Source of the DNA: Gammaproteobacteria bacterium
GTDB lineage: Bacteria > Pseudomonadota > Gammaproteobacteria > Xanthomonadales > SZUA-36
Reading direction: 5' to 3'
Assembly: GCA_024277815.1 (NCBI GenBank)
Contig: JAJRUM010000019.1
Span: forward strand, 1-64,000
Length of the DNA stretch: 64,000 bases
The translations under genes were made by a program, and so were the position numbers. The stretch's first letter is position 1. Each line of letters starts with the position of its first letter. This document shows positions 50,565 to 60,352 of the stretch, piece by piece. The notes under the pieces are model-generated. The model had not been told where the DNA came from and made no database searches. It saw only the letters and a program-made list of their open reading frames with translations.

Positions 50565-51531
50565 TCTGCTTATTGGCACCTTGCTGCTGGCAGCAGCCCT
50601 GACGGCGGTCGCCGCGGAACAACGGGTGCTGCGCGTTGCCGACACCCAGCCTGCCGACTACCCGACCGTACAGGCGCTGGTTTACATGGGCGACCTGCTG
50701 GAGCAGTGGAGCGATGGGGAACTCGGCCTGAAAATCTACGCTGGCGGCCAGCTGGGTGAAGAAAAAGACACGCTGGAATTAACTGTTTTCGGCGGTATTG
50801 ATATCAACCGCGTCAACCTCGCACCGCTCAACTCCATCGTCCCTGAAACCACCGTGCTGGCCATGCCGTTTCTGTTCCGCTCCATTGCGCATATGCGGGC
50901 AACCGTTGACGGTCCAATCGGTGATGAAATTCTGGCTGCCTTCGAGCCACATGGTTTGATCGGCCTGGCCTATTACGACTCCGGCGCACGCAGCTTTTAC
51001 AACACCAAGCGGCCCATTCGCACACCGGCTGATCTGGCCGGCATGAAAATCCGCGTGCAAAATTCTGACCTGTTTGTCGAAATGGTCAAAGCATTGGGTG
51101 GCAACCCGACACCCATGGGGTTTGGCCAGGTGTATGAGTCCCTGGTGCTGGGCACTATTGATGGCAGCGAAAACAACTGGCCATCTTACGAATCTACACG
51201 TCACTTTGAAGCCGCCCCGTTCTACACCCTGACGCAACACACCATGACGCCCGAGGTGCTGGTCATGTCGAGGCATCGCTGGGAGCGCCTGTCCGGCGAA
51301 CAACAAAGCCTGGTCCGGCGCGCGGCAAAAGCTTCGGTGGCGCATATGCGCGTGTTGTGGGAACAGCGGGTCGTGCGCTCACGACAGGTGGTGCTGGCCG
51401 CAGGGGTGGAGGTGATCGAAGATCTTGATAAGCGGCCGTTTATGCAAGCGGTTGCACCGCTGTATGACATGTTTCTGACCGATGCCCGTCTGCGAGATCT
51501 GGTCAGACGAATCCGGGCCGTGCAGGAATGA
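50548..51531 (+). CDS. TRAP transporter solute-binding subunit (DctP family)
   Basis: Signal peptide MAARFSLLIGTLLLAAALTAVAA; MKIRVQNSDLFVEMVKALGGNPTPMGFGQVYESLVLGTIDGSENNWPSY; start at 50548 preferred over tracked 50467. Confidence 0.94.
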   Translation: MAARFSLLIGTLLLAAALTAVAAEQRVLRVADTQPADYPTVQALVYMGDLLEQWSDGELGLKIYAGGQLGEEKDTLELTVFGGIDINRVNLAPLNSIVPETTVLAMPFLFRSIAHMRATVDGPIGDEILAAFEPHGLIGLAYYDSGARSFYNTKRPIRTPADLAGMKIRVQNSDLFVEMVKALGGNPTPMGFGQVYESLVLGTIDGSENNWPSYESTRHFEAAPFYTLTQHTMTPEVLVMSRHRWERLSGEQQSLVRRAAKASVAHMRVLWEQRVVRSRQVVLAAGVEVIEDLDKRPFMQAVAPLYDMFLTDARLRDLVRRIRAVQE

Positions 51532-52031
51532 GGTTTCGCAAGCAAATCCTGGCGCTGTCCCGTGCAACCGGGGTGATCGAAAACATCGCCATGGGCATCG
51601 CGGCAGGTGGCCTGGTGCTCATGACCATCATTATTGGCTGGCAGGTCTTCGGGCGTTACGCACTCAATGAGAGCCCGGCGTGGTCCGAGTCACTGGCTCT
51701 TATCCTGATGCTGTATTACGTGTTGCTGGCGGCAGCGGTTGGCGTGCGTCAGGGGTTCCACCTCGGCATGCGTATTGTGGTTGATAACCTGCCCCCGGCA
51801 GCGCGCAAATGGGCCGCTGTTCTTGCCCTGCTGCTGGTGGCTGTGTTTGGCGGCATGATGACGCTCAACGGTATGTACCTGGTTGAGTACACCGCTACCC
51901 ACCTGGTTCCAACACTGGGGATTTCACGCGCAGTTGCCTACTGGCCTTTTTCAATTGCCGGTTTCCTGATGGTGCTGTTTGCGGTCGAAAGAATCGCCCA
52001 TGCCCTGCTCAGCGAAACGGAGATCCCGTAG
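51528..52031 (+). CDS. TRAP transporter small permease (DctQ)
   Basis: WQVFGRYALNESPAWSESLALILMLYYVLLAAAVGVRQGFHLGM. Confidence 0.92.
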   Translation: MRFRKQILALSRATGVIENIAMGIAAGGLVLMTIIIGWQVFGRYALNESPAWSESLALILMLYYVLLAAAVGVRQGFHLGMRIVVDNLPPAARKWAAVLALLLVAVFGGMMTLNGMYLVEYTATHLVPTLGISRAVAYWPFSIAGFLMVLFAVERIAHALLSETEIP

Positions 52032-53308
52032 TGGAACTGTTCATCCTGTTCGGAGCCTTCATCGTGTTGCTGCTACTGGGCGTTCCGGTTGCCTTTTGCC
52101 TTGGGCTGTCATCAATCGCGACCCTGATGTACCTGGACATCCCTCCCATCGTGGCATTTCAACGCATGGCCGCCGGCATGAACATCTTCGCCCTGATGGC
52201 AATACCCTTTTTCATCTACGCGGGTGAATTGATGAACCAGTCGGGCATAGCCGGTCGCCTGATTCAGTTTGCAAACGCGCTTCTGGGCCGGGTACAGGGC
52301 GGGCTCGGCCAGGTAAATGTGGCTTCCAGCATGATGTTTGGTGCCATTTCCGGCTCAGCGGTTGCCAGCGCATCAGCCATGGGCTCAGCACTTATTCCGA
52401 CCATGAAGAGCGAAGGCTATGATGTGGACTACGCAGTAAACGTAACTGTTACCGCCTCAACCACCGGCCTGCTGATACCACCTTCACACAACATGATCAT
52501 CTACTCGGTAGCGGCAGGCGGTGGCGTCTCAATTGCGGCGCTGTTCCTGGCAGGCCTGATACCCGGCCTGCTGCTGGGTGCCGGTTTGATGGTAGCCGCC
52601 TACTGGGTCGCGCTGCGGCGCGGCTATCCCGCCGGCCGCTTCCCGGGTTGGCGACAGGTTTTCATGTATTTTATTGCCGCCATCCCCGGCCTGCTGTCCG
52701 CGTTGATCATTGTCGGTGGCATCCTGTCCGGAGTGTTCACCGCCACCGAATCATCCGCCATTGCCGTGATTTACACCTGGCTGGTCGCCACCTTTGTCTA
52801 CCGCAGCCTCGGATGGAAGGGCTTTGTCACCGCCAGCATCAATGCGGTGAAAACGACCTCACTGGTGTTGCTGATCATTGGCGCGGCGGCGGCTTTCGGG
52901 TGGGTCCTGGCGCTCACCGAGGTACCGTTGCGACTGTCTGAGCTGTTACTCTCTATTTCTGATAACCCCATAATTATTCTGTTGATTATCAATGTTATAC
53001 TGTTAATGCTCGGTACCTTCATGGACATGTCCCCATTGATTGTAATCACCACTCCCATCTTTCTGCCTGTGGTCACCAATCTGGGCATGGACCCGGTACA
53101 GTTTGGCATCATGTTAATACTCAACCTTGGACTTGGGCTGGTAACGCCACCCGTTGGCACAGCATTATTTGTCGGTTGCAGCGTGGGTGGGATTCGCATC
53201 GAAGACACCATTCGTTCGATCCTGCCTTTTTATGTGCCGTTTCTGCTGGTGCTGCTGGCGGTAACATTTATCCCCTCCGTGTCATTGTTTCTCACCAGGC
53301 TACTGTAG
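52031..53308 (+). CDS. TRAP transporter large permease (DctM)
   Basis: GSAVASASAMGSALIPTMKSEGYD; IPPSHNMIIYSVAAGG; LGTFMDMSPLIVITTPIFLPV; GTG start. Confidence 0.95.
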   Translation: MELFILFGAFIVLLLLGVPVAFCLGLSSIATLMYLDIPPIVAFQRMAAGMNIFALMAIPFFIYAGELMNQSGIAGRLIQFANALLGRVQGGLGQVNVASSMMFGAISGSAVASASAMGSALIPTMKSEGYDVDYAVNVTVTASTTGLLIPPSHNMIIYSVAAGGGVSIAALFLAGLIPGLLLGAGLMVAAYWVALRRGYPAGRFPGWRQVFMYFIAAIPGLLSALIIVGGILSGVFTATESSAIAVIYTWLVATFVYRSLGWKGFVTASINAVKTTSLVLLIIGAAAAFGWVLALTEVPLRLSELLLSISDNPIIILLIINVILLMLGTFMDMSPLIVITTPIFLPVVTNLGMDPVQFGIMLILNLGLGLVTPPVGTALFVGCSVGGIRIEDTIRSILPFYVPFLLVLLAVTFIPSVSLFLTRLL

Positions 53309-54810
53309 TGACTAACGCGCCGAACGCCATTCAGGTTCACAACAGCGACAACGTAGCCGTGGCGCTGCAGGACATCACCGCCGGTGAACATTTGCTATTG
53401 CCGGGGCACAGCGTGCTTGCGACCGGGCACATCCAGGCGGGACACAAGATCGCGCTGGAGGAAATCGCCACCGGCGCCTCGTTGCGAAAATTTGGAGCGC
53501 CGTTTGGCCGGGCAACCCGCACGATTGCAGCCGGGGCACAGGTGCATACGCACAACGTAAGCACCTCGTTATCCGATACCGAAGCCTATACCTTTGAAGC
53601 CCCTGACCCGGCAGACTTTTCACTTCTCCAGGAACCTGCAGCGCCGCGCTTTAAAGGTTACCGCCGCAGCGATGGGCGGGTCGCCACCCGCAATGAAATC
53701 TGGATAATCAGTACCGTGGGCTGCGTCAGTCGCACTGTGGATCGAATCGCCCGCCTGGCGCAGCAGCGCTTCAGCGGCCAGGTTGACGGGGTACATGCAT
53801 TCAGCCACCCCTATGGGTGTTCACAACTGGGCGATGACCTGGAGTATACGCAGAAAATTCTGGCCGGCCTGATCAACCACCCCAATGCCGGCGGGGTACT
53901 CGTGGTTGGCCTCGGCTGCGAAACCAACCAGGTTACTTCCTTATTGCAGCATGTTGCGGGCAGGACAAGCGACCGGATTCGTTACTTCGATGCCCAGGCC
54001 GTTACTGATGAGGTTGATGTCGGCATCAAAGCCATTGAACAGCTTGTACAAGTAGCAAAGCACGACCAGCGAACCACCTGCTCCCTGAGTGATCTGTCGG
54101 TTGGTTTGAAGTGCGGCGGTTCAGATGGTTTCAGCGGACTCACAGCGAACCCGTTAGTCGGAAATGCCTGTGACCAGGTTACACAGGCCGGTGGGCGCGC
54201 CATACTCAGCGAAATACCGGAAATGTTTGGCGCGGAACGCCAGTTGATGCGCCGCTGCACCAACAAAACAGTTTTTGCACGTCTGGTCAGCGTCGTCAAT
54301 GACTTCAAGCAGTACTTCATTGGCCATGACCAGCCGATATATGAAAACCCGTCACCTGGAAATATCGCCGGCGGCATTACCACGCTTGAGGAAAAGTCCC
54401 TGGGTGCGATACAGAAAGGCGGGGCTGCCCCGGTCAGTGCCGTGCTGCGCTATGGGGAACCTGCTCTGGAGCCCGGCCTGTCCATACTCGAGGCACCTGG
54501 CAATGACGGTGTGTCGAGCACCGCAATGGTGGCCAGCGGTGCGACCCTGTTGCTGTTTACCACCGGACGCGGTACGCCTCTGGGTTTTCCTGTTCCGACC
54601 ATCAAGATTGCTTCCAATTCTGATATTGCGCGCAACAAACCACACTGGATTGATTTCGATGCGGGCAGGCTGCTGCAAGGAGCCCGTATGGAAGCCATCA
54701 CGGCTGAGTTGATGACAAAGATCATCGACACGGCCTCTGGCGCAAGTACCTGCAATGAGACCAATGACGAACGTGAGATCGCAATATGGAAAAAGGGGGT
54801 CACGCTCTGA
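53308..54810 (+). CDS. uxaA: Altronate dehydratase family protein (N-terminal SAF + C-terminal dehydratase)
   Basis: FKGYRRSDGRVATRNEIWIISTVGCVSRTVDRIA; HPYGCSQLGDD; VGLGCETNQV; VGLKCGGSDGFSGLTANPLVGNACD; GTG start at 53308 preferred over tracked 53176. Confidence 0.92.
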   Translation: MTNAPNAIQVHNSDNVAVALQDITAGEHLLLPGHSVLATGHIQAGHKIALEEIATGASLRKFGAPFGRATRTIAAGAQVHTHNVSTSLSDTEAYTFEAPDPADFSLLQEPAAPRFKGYRRSDGRVATRNEIWIISTVGCVSRTVDRIARLAQQRFSGQVDGVHAFSHPYGCSQLGDDLEYTQKILAGLINHPNAGGVLVVGLGCETNQVTSLLQHVAGRTSDRIRYFDAQAVTDEVDVGIKAIEQLVQVAKHDQRTTCSLSDLSVGLKCGGSDGFSGLTANPLVGNACDQVTQAGGRAILSEIPEMFGAERQLMRRCTNKTVFARLVSVVNDFKQYFIGHDQPIYENPSPGNIAGGITTLEEKSLGAIQKGGAAPVSAVLRYGEPALEPGLSILEAPGNDGVSSTAMVASGATLLLFTTGRGTPLGFPVPTIKIASNSDIARNKPHWIDFDAGRLLQGARMEAITAELMTKIIDTASGASTCNETNDEREIAIWKKGVTL

Positions 54811-56300
54811 TGCGTCAGCGAGCAACTCCGACCGTGCTCTCAAACCGCTCCATCGGGAAAATAGCGGCAACTACTGCCGTACCGGGCTACGACCGGCAAG
54901 CTTGCAGCACTGGCATCGTGCATCTGGGGCCAGGTGCTTTCCACCGGGCCCATCAGGCCGTTTATATCGACAATGTGCTCGCCCAGGGTGAAACCAGCTG
55001 GGCCTTGTGTGGCGTCTCATTGCGCAGCAGTCAAGTGCGTGACTCGCTGATGGCACAAAACAACCTGTACACGCTGGCGATACTGGATGAACAGGTACAG
55101 TTCAGGGTGATTGGCGCCATCCGTGAACTGCTTACTGCCAGCCAGCAGGCCCCCGTGGTCATTGAACGGCTTAGCGCCGCTACCACCAGGGTCGTGACCC
55201 TTACCATTACAGAAAAGGGCTACTGCCTGACACCAGCGGGTGACCTGGACGTCGCGCACCCGGACATCCAGCAAGACCTTGCCAGGCCTGAAGCACCCGT
55301 TTCCGCCGTTGGGTTTATTGTTGAGGGACTGCGCCGCAGGCGGCAAGCCGGCATTACTTCTTTCAGTGTGTTGAGCTGTGACAACCTGGCCGACAATGGC
55401 CGGCGGATGGCGCATGCCGTCCAACAATATGCCAGCCTGCTGGATCCGGCCCTGGCGCGCTGGATTGACAGCGAAACCTGCTTTCCCAACTCCATGGTAG
55501 ACAGCATCACACCGGCCACCGATGACGCACTGCGCCCACGGGTTGAATGGGCCACCGGGCTGGCAGATGCGTGGCCGGTGCAAAGGGAGGCTTTCTCACA
55601 ATGGGTGGTTGAAGATCAATTTAGCTGTGGCAGGCCCAGCTGGCAGAACGCCGGCGTTACCATGACCAGTGATGTCGCCCCGTTCGAGCAGGCCAAACTG
55701 CGCCTGCTGAATGGAGCACACTCGACCATGGCATACCTTGGCACCCTGTATGGTTACGCAACCATCAACGACGTGGTGGCTGACAAGGAATTCATGCAGC
55801 ATGTCAAACTGCTGATGCACGAAGAAATCAGCCCCAGCCTCGGTGACATGCCTTTTGATATCAACGGCTATATCGATTCCATCCTGTCGCGATTTGCCAA
55901 TCCGGCCATTGCTCACCAGTTGTCACAAATTGCCTGGGATGGGTCGCAAAAACTGCCGTTTCGCATACTCGATACCGTGCGGGATAACCTGCTGGCGGGG
56001 CAGGGTATTGAGCGACTATGCTTTACTATTGCTGCTTGGTTTCACTTTATCAGGCACCGAGTGCACAACGAAGTCGGGATTGTGGATCCCCTGGCTGGCG
56101 TGCTGGCAGAGGCTGGCCATGGGTGTACCGGCAATGCGGCGAGCGATGTTGCCCGGTTTTCACTGCTGGAGACGGTTTTTGATGCCGCGCTTTACAGCGA
56201 ACCCCGCTTTCATCGTTCGCTTTGCGCTGCCTATGAGAAGATTGAAACACGGGGCGCGGCAGGTGCCGTTAAGTACCTGCTTTCCAGGCCGCAGAAATAA
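54810..56300 (+). CDS. uxuB: Mannitol dehydrogenase family protein, probable fructuronate reductase
   Basis: IVHLGPGAFHRAHQAVYIDNVL; CFPNSMVDSITPATDD; LRLLNGAHSTMAYLGTLYGY; start at 54810 preferred. Confidence 0.88.
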   Translation: MRQRATPTVLSNRSIGKIAATTAVPGYDRQACSTGIVHLGPGAFHRAHQAVYIDNVLAQGETSWALCGVSLRSSQVRDSLMAQNNLYTLAILDEQVQFRVIGAIRELLTASQQAPVVIERLSAATTRVVTLTITEKGYCLTPAGDLDVAHPDIQQDLARPEAPVSAVGFIVEGLRRRRQAGITSFSVLSCDNLADNGRRMAHAVQQYASLLDPALARWIDSETCFPNSMVDSITPATDDALRPRVEWATGLADAWPVQREAFSQWVVEDQFSCGRPSWQNAGVTMTSDVAPFEQAKLRLLNGAHSTMAYLGTLYGYATINDVVADKEFMQHVKLLMHEEISPSLGDMPFDINGYIDSILSRFANPAIAHQLSQIAWDGSQKLPFRILDTVRDNLLAGQGIERLCFTIAAWFHFIRHRVHNEVGIVDPLAGVLAEAGHGCTGNAASDVARFSLLETVFDAALYSEPRFHRSLCAAYEKIETRGAAGAVKYLLSRPQK

Positions 56301-56339
56301 TGTATGAATACAAATTGACAGAATTTAAGGAGTGGTTTT

Positions 56340-57539
56340 ATGCGTGAAGCGTGGCGGTGGTTTGGGCCGGATGACCCGGTAAGCCTGGAGGACATTCGGC
56401 AAACGGGTGCAGCAGATGTTGTCACTGCGCTCTATCACATCCCGGCCCACGACGTCTGGCCGGTTGATGAAATCAAAGCTTTGCCAAGCCTGATTGAGGA
56501 AGTGCCGGATACACGTTCAGCCCTCAAGTGGTCGGTTGTCGAGAGCATACCTGTGCATGAGTACATCAAGCTCGGCAAACCCGGTCGCGACCGACATATC
56601 TCTGCTTTTATCGACAGCATGAAGAACCTGGCCGCCTGCAACATTCGCACCATCTGTTACAACTTCATGCCCGTCATTGACGCGACCCGGACAAACCTGG
56701 CGTACGAACGCCCTTCCGGCGCCACGGCGTTGCGCTTCGATCAGGATCAGTACACTGTTTTCGATCTTTTCATCCTCGACCGGGAGGGTGCCAGAAAAGA
56801 CTATTCGTACAAGGAAATTGATGCCGCCCGGGCCGCTTTCCGACAAATGACGGAAGCAGAAAAAACCACGCTGGCGAGGAATATCACTGAAGGTATGCCG
56901 GGGAAAATGACCGCTGCCTACGGCGTCGAGGAGTTCCGGCAGGCCCTCGCCCAGTACAAGGGCATCAACAAGGCCGCCCTGCGGAAGAACCTCTATCACT
57001 TCCTCGGCCAGGTACTGCCGGAAGCTGAAAAGCTGAACGTAAAACTGGCCATTCACCCTGACGACCCGCCACGGGATCTGTTTGGCCTGCCAAGAATCAT
57101 TTGTACAGCCGATGACCTGGAAACCCTGTTCGCTGAACTGCCAAGTGCTTCCAATGGTGTCACGCTGTGCGTCGGCACCTTTGGCAGCAGGCCGGATAAC
57201 GATCTTCCGGCGATGGTGAAGCAGTTTGGACCACGCATACACTTTGCGCATTTGCGGGGTGTTAAGCGCGACCTGGACGACCCCCGGTCATTCTATGAAG
57301 CCTCCCACCTGGAGGGCGATGTCGACATGATCAGCATCATCCGATGCCTGCTGCATGAAGAAAGTATGCGCAAGCCCGGTTCCGGTGCCATGGATATCCC
57401 CATTCGACCTGACCACGGGCACCAGATGATGGATGACCTGGACCGGAAGGTTAACCCCGGTTACTCCTGCATTGGCCGTTTGCGCGGGCTGGCAGAAATA
57501 CGCGGGGTGATCAGAACCCTGGAAAAGCTGGGTGTTTGA
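56340..57539 (+). CDS. uxuA: Mannonate dehydratase
   Basis: MREAWRWFGPDDPVSLEDIRQTGAADVVTALYHIPAHDVW; NLAIHPDDPP-like KLAIHPDDPPRDLFGLPRI; IPIRPDHGHQMMDD. Confidence 0.96.
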   Translation: MREAWRWFGPDDPVSLEDIRQTGAADVVTALYHIPAHDVWPVDEIKALPSLIEEVPDTRSALKWSVVESIPVHEYIKLGKPGRDRHISAFIDSMKNLAACNIRTICYNFMPVIDATRTNLAYERPSGATALRFDQDQYTVFDLFILDREGARKDYSYKEIDAARAAFRQMTEAEKTTLARNITEGMPGKMTAAYGVEEFRQALAQYKGINKAALRKNLYHFLGQVLPEAEKLNVKLAIHPDDPPRDLFGLPRIICTADDLETLFAELPSASNGVTLCVGTFGSRPDNDLPAMVKQFGPRIHFAHLRGVKRDLDDPRSFYEASHLEGDVDMISIIRCLLHEESMRKPGSGAMDIPIRPDHGHQMMDDLDRKVNPGYSCIGRLRGLAEIRGVIRTLEKLGV

Positions 57540-58542
57540 TATCCGGCACAACCTGCCCCTGAGAATCGCGATCATTGTCGTGCTGGTAACGACCTCTTTC
57601 GTCGTGCTGCGATACTCAGCGCCCCACAGGCTGGTGCCAGGTGAAAAAATCACCTTGCGGCTGGCCGAAGCATTGCCCGAACACAATCCCGTTACCATTG
57701 CGATGCGCCGCTTCGCCGCGCTGGTCAATGAAAAAACCAACGGCGCTGTGACGGTCAGAATTCATTCCAGTGCGCAGTTCGGCCAGGAGTCTGAAGCCAT
57801 CGAACAGGTTCAGCTTGGTATCATTGATTTCACCCGCGTGAACTCCGTTGTAGTTGCCAACGTCAGCCCCTCCATGGGGGTTTTTACACTACCGTACATC
57901 TTCAGGAATTTTGAACACAAGTACAAAGTACTGGATGGCAAGCCTGGCGACCAGGTGCGTGCTGACCTGAACAAAGTCGGGTTGATCGGCTTTGACTATA
58001 TGGATGCGGGTTCCCGTTGCTTCTATACCCGCGACAAGGAGATTAAAAGTCTGGCCGACCTGAAGGGTTTGAAAATTCGTGTGCAACCCTCCCATATCAC
58101 CATCCGCATGATTGAACTGATGGGCGCGATCCCCACCCCCATGAACTACGGGGAGGTCTACTCAGCACTTTCAACTGGGATCGTTGATGGTGCCGAAAAC
58201 GACTATGTCAGTTACTCAACATCGGGACATTACGAGGTTGCGCCTTTTTATGTTGAAGACAACCACCTGAGCCCACCAGCCATTCTGCTGATGAACCAGG
58301 ACAGGTTCAATTCGCTGGCCGCTGAGTATCAACAAGCCATTCAGGAAGCAGCGCAGGAAGCGGCCTATTACGAGCGGGAGATCATGACGCAGGCCAACCT
58401 GGAGGCCAAACAGCTAATGCTGGCCGCCAAGGTTTCCATTTCCAGCATTGACAGCGCCCCTTTCCGGGCTGCTGTTGAGCCCATTTACGCTGAGTTCCCG
58501 GCCTATGCCAGCCTGATTCAACAGATTGATTCAACAGAATAA
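57532..58542 (+). CDS. TRAP transporter solute-binding subunit (DctP family), second system
   Basis: GLKIRVQPSHITIRMIELMGAIPTPMNYGEVYSALSTGIVDGAENDYVSY; GTG start overlapping uxuA by 8 nt. Confidence 0.94.
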   Translation: MFDIRHNLPLRIAIIVVLVTTSFVVLRYSAPHRLVPGEKITLRLAEALPEHNPVTIAMRRFAALVNEKTNGAVTVRIHSSAQFGQESEAIEQVQLGIIDFTRVNSVVVANVSPSMGVFTLPYIFRNFEHKYKVLDGKPGDQVRADLNKVGLIGFDYMDAGSRCFYTRDKEIKSLADLKGLKIRVQPSHITIRMIELMGAIPTPMNYGEVYSALSTGIVDGAENDYVSYSTSGHYEVAPFYVEDNHLSPPAILLMNQDRFNSLAAEYQQAIQEAAQEAAYYEREIMTQANLEAKQLMLAAKVSISSIDSAPFRAAVEPIYAEFPAYASLIQQIDSTE

Positions 58543-58543
58543 T

Positions 58544-59050
58544 ATGAAAAATCTCACCACGCAGTTTTTTGAATATATTAACCGTGCTGCAGAGTGGGTT
58601 TGTTACTTACTGCTGGCCACGTTGGTGGGTATTATTGTGCTGCAGGTTTTCCTGCGCTATGTACTGAAATCACCCGTCAGTTGGTCTGAAGAAGTGGCGC
58701 TGCTACTGCTGGTGTGGTTTGCCATGCTGGCGGTTGCGATCGCCGTTTACCGACACACCCACATGGCCATCTCCGTCGTCTGGGACCGCCTTTCCCCGCC
58801 AGGCCAGCATGTGTTGAACATTATCGTTGAATTCCTGGTGTTGGCTTTTGCGCTCAACGTCAGCATTAATGCGGGCATGTTAATCGACATTGTGGGTGAC
58901 CAGGCGCTTTCTGCCTCGGGCTTTCCCAAATCCTGGCTTTATCTTCCGCTCCAGGTTGGCGGCATACTGATGGCCCTGAATTCCATCGGTAACCTGCTGC
59001 TGGATCACTTTCCCGGTAAGGATGCCGGCACCTCGGGTTTCGAGGTTTAA
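58544..59050 (+). CDS. TRAP transporter small permease (DctQ), second system
   Basis: LQVFLRYVLKSPVSWSEEVALLLLVWFAMLAVAIAVYRHTHMAI; start at 58544 preferred over tracked 58526. Confidence 0.92.
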   Translation: MKNLTTQFFEYINRAAEWVCYLLLATLVGIIVLQVFLRYVLKSPVSWSEEVALLLLVWFAMLAVAIAVYRHTHMAISVVWDRLSPPGQHVLNIIVEFLVLAFALNVSINAGMLIDIVGDQALSASGFPKSWLYLPLQVGGILMALNSIGNLLLDHFPGKDAGTSGFEV

Positions 59051-59052
59051 CG

Positions 59053-60345
59053 ATGGACCAGCAAACCATTGCCACGACCCTGTTGCTCGGCCTGTTTCTG
59101 CTGCTGATGTTTATCCGCGTGCCCATTGCTTTCGCACTTGGTCTGGCCTCGCTGGCCACTGCCTTTTACCTGGATATTCCAACCCTGGTCATTGCCCACA
59201 GGATGGTCAACGGCCTGAACAGCTTTACCTTCCTGGCGGTACCCTTTTTTATCCTTGCCGGGCAACTAATGGCCGAGGGTGGTATCTCCGACCGCCTGGT
59301 GCGCTTTGCCGACACACTGGTTGGCCGCATGCGGGGTGGCCTGGCGCAGGCCAATATTGTTTCCAGCACCATGTTTGGCGGGATTTCCGGTTCTTCTGTT
59401 GCCGATATTGCCTCGGTCGGTTCTTTCCTGATCCCGTCGATGACCAAGCGTGGTTACCGGCCCAGCTACGCGGTTGCCGTCACCATTACTTCATCGGTGC
59501 AGGGCGTGTTGATACCCCCAAGCCAGAACATGATCTATTTCGCCCTCGCCGCCGGCGGCCTGTCGCTTGAAAAACTGTTTTTAGCCGGCTATATCCCGGG
59601 GTTAATACTGGGTGGTTCGCTGATGCTGTTGTGCTGGGTTCTGGCCGTACGCCAGGGACACCCTGCGGGCGAAAAGTACGCCTTCAAAGAGGCCATTGGC
59701 GTAGCGCTGGAGGCCTCCATCGGCCTGTTCACCGTGGTGATCATTATCGGTGGCATCGTGCTGGGGATTTTCACTGCCACTGAATCAGCAGCGGTCGCGA
59801 CGGTCTATGCGCTGATTGTTGCGCGATTCATATATCGCAGCATGCCGATGAGCAAGCTTTTGGCTGTGCTTAAAAAATCCCTCAATACACTGGCAACCGT
59901 AGTCGCCATTATCATGACTTCGTCGGGATTTGCGTTCCTGTTGTCCTACCTTGAGATTCCGGCGGCACTGGCCAAGCTGATATTTTCAATCTCCTCTGAC
60001 CCGATCATCGCCATGCTGGCGATCAATGTGCTGCTGCTGGGTTTGGGGATGCTCATGGACATGGGCATACTCATACTCCTGCTCACCCCGATGCTGCTGC
60101 CTATCGCGGTTCAGCTCGGCATAGACCCCATTCATTTCGGCGTCATCATGATGATCAACCTCGGTATCGGCCTGTGCACCCCGCCAGTCGGCACGTCACT
60201 GATGATTGGCTGTGCAATCGGCGAAGTGAGCATTGAAAAAACCATCAAGGATCTGGTGCCATTTTATGTGATCATGCTGGCAGTATTGATGCTGGTAACA
60301 TTTATTCCTCAATTGACCTTATGGCTCCCCAGCCTGCTTGACTAG
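59053..60345 (+). CDS. TRAP transporter large permease (DctM), second system
   Basis: GISGSSVADIASVGSFLIPSMTKRGY; IPPSQNMIYFALAAGG; LGMLMDMGILILLLTPMLLPI. Confidence 0.95.
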   Translation: MDQQTIATTLLLGLFLLLMFIRVPIAFALGLASLATAFYLDIPTLVIAHRMVNGLNSFTFLAVPFFILAGQLMAEGGISDRLVRFADTLVGRMRGGLAQANIVSSTMFGGISGSSVADIASVGSFLIPSMTKRGYRPSYAVAVTITSSVQGVLIPPSQNMIYFALAAGGLSLEKLFLAGYIPGLILGGSLMLLCWVLAVRQGHPAGEKYAFKEAIGVALEASIGLFTVVIIIGGIVLGIFTATESAAVATVYALIVARFIYRSMPMSKLLAVLKKSLNTLATVVAIIMTSSGFAFLLSYLEIPAALAKLIFSISSDPIIAMLAINVLLLGLGMLMDMGILILLLTPMLLPIAVQLGIDPIHFGVIMMINLGIGLCTPPVGTSLMIGCAIGEVSIEKTIKDLVPFYVIMLAVLMLVTFIPQLTLWLPSLLD

Positions 60346-60352
60346 AGAACCG

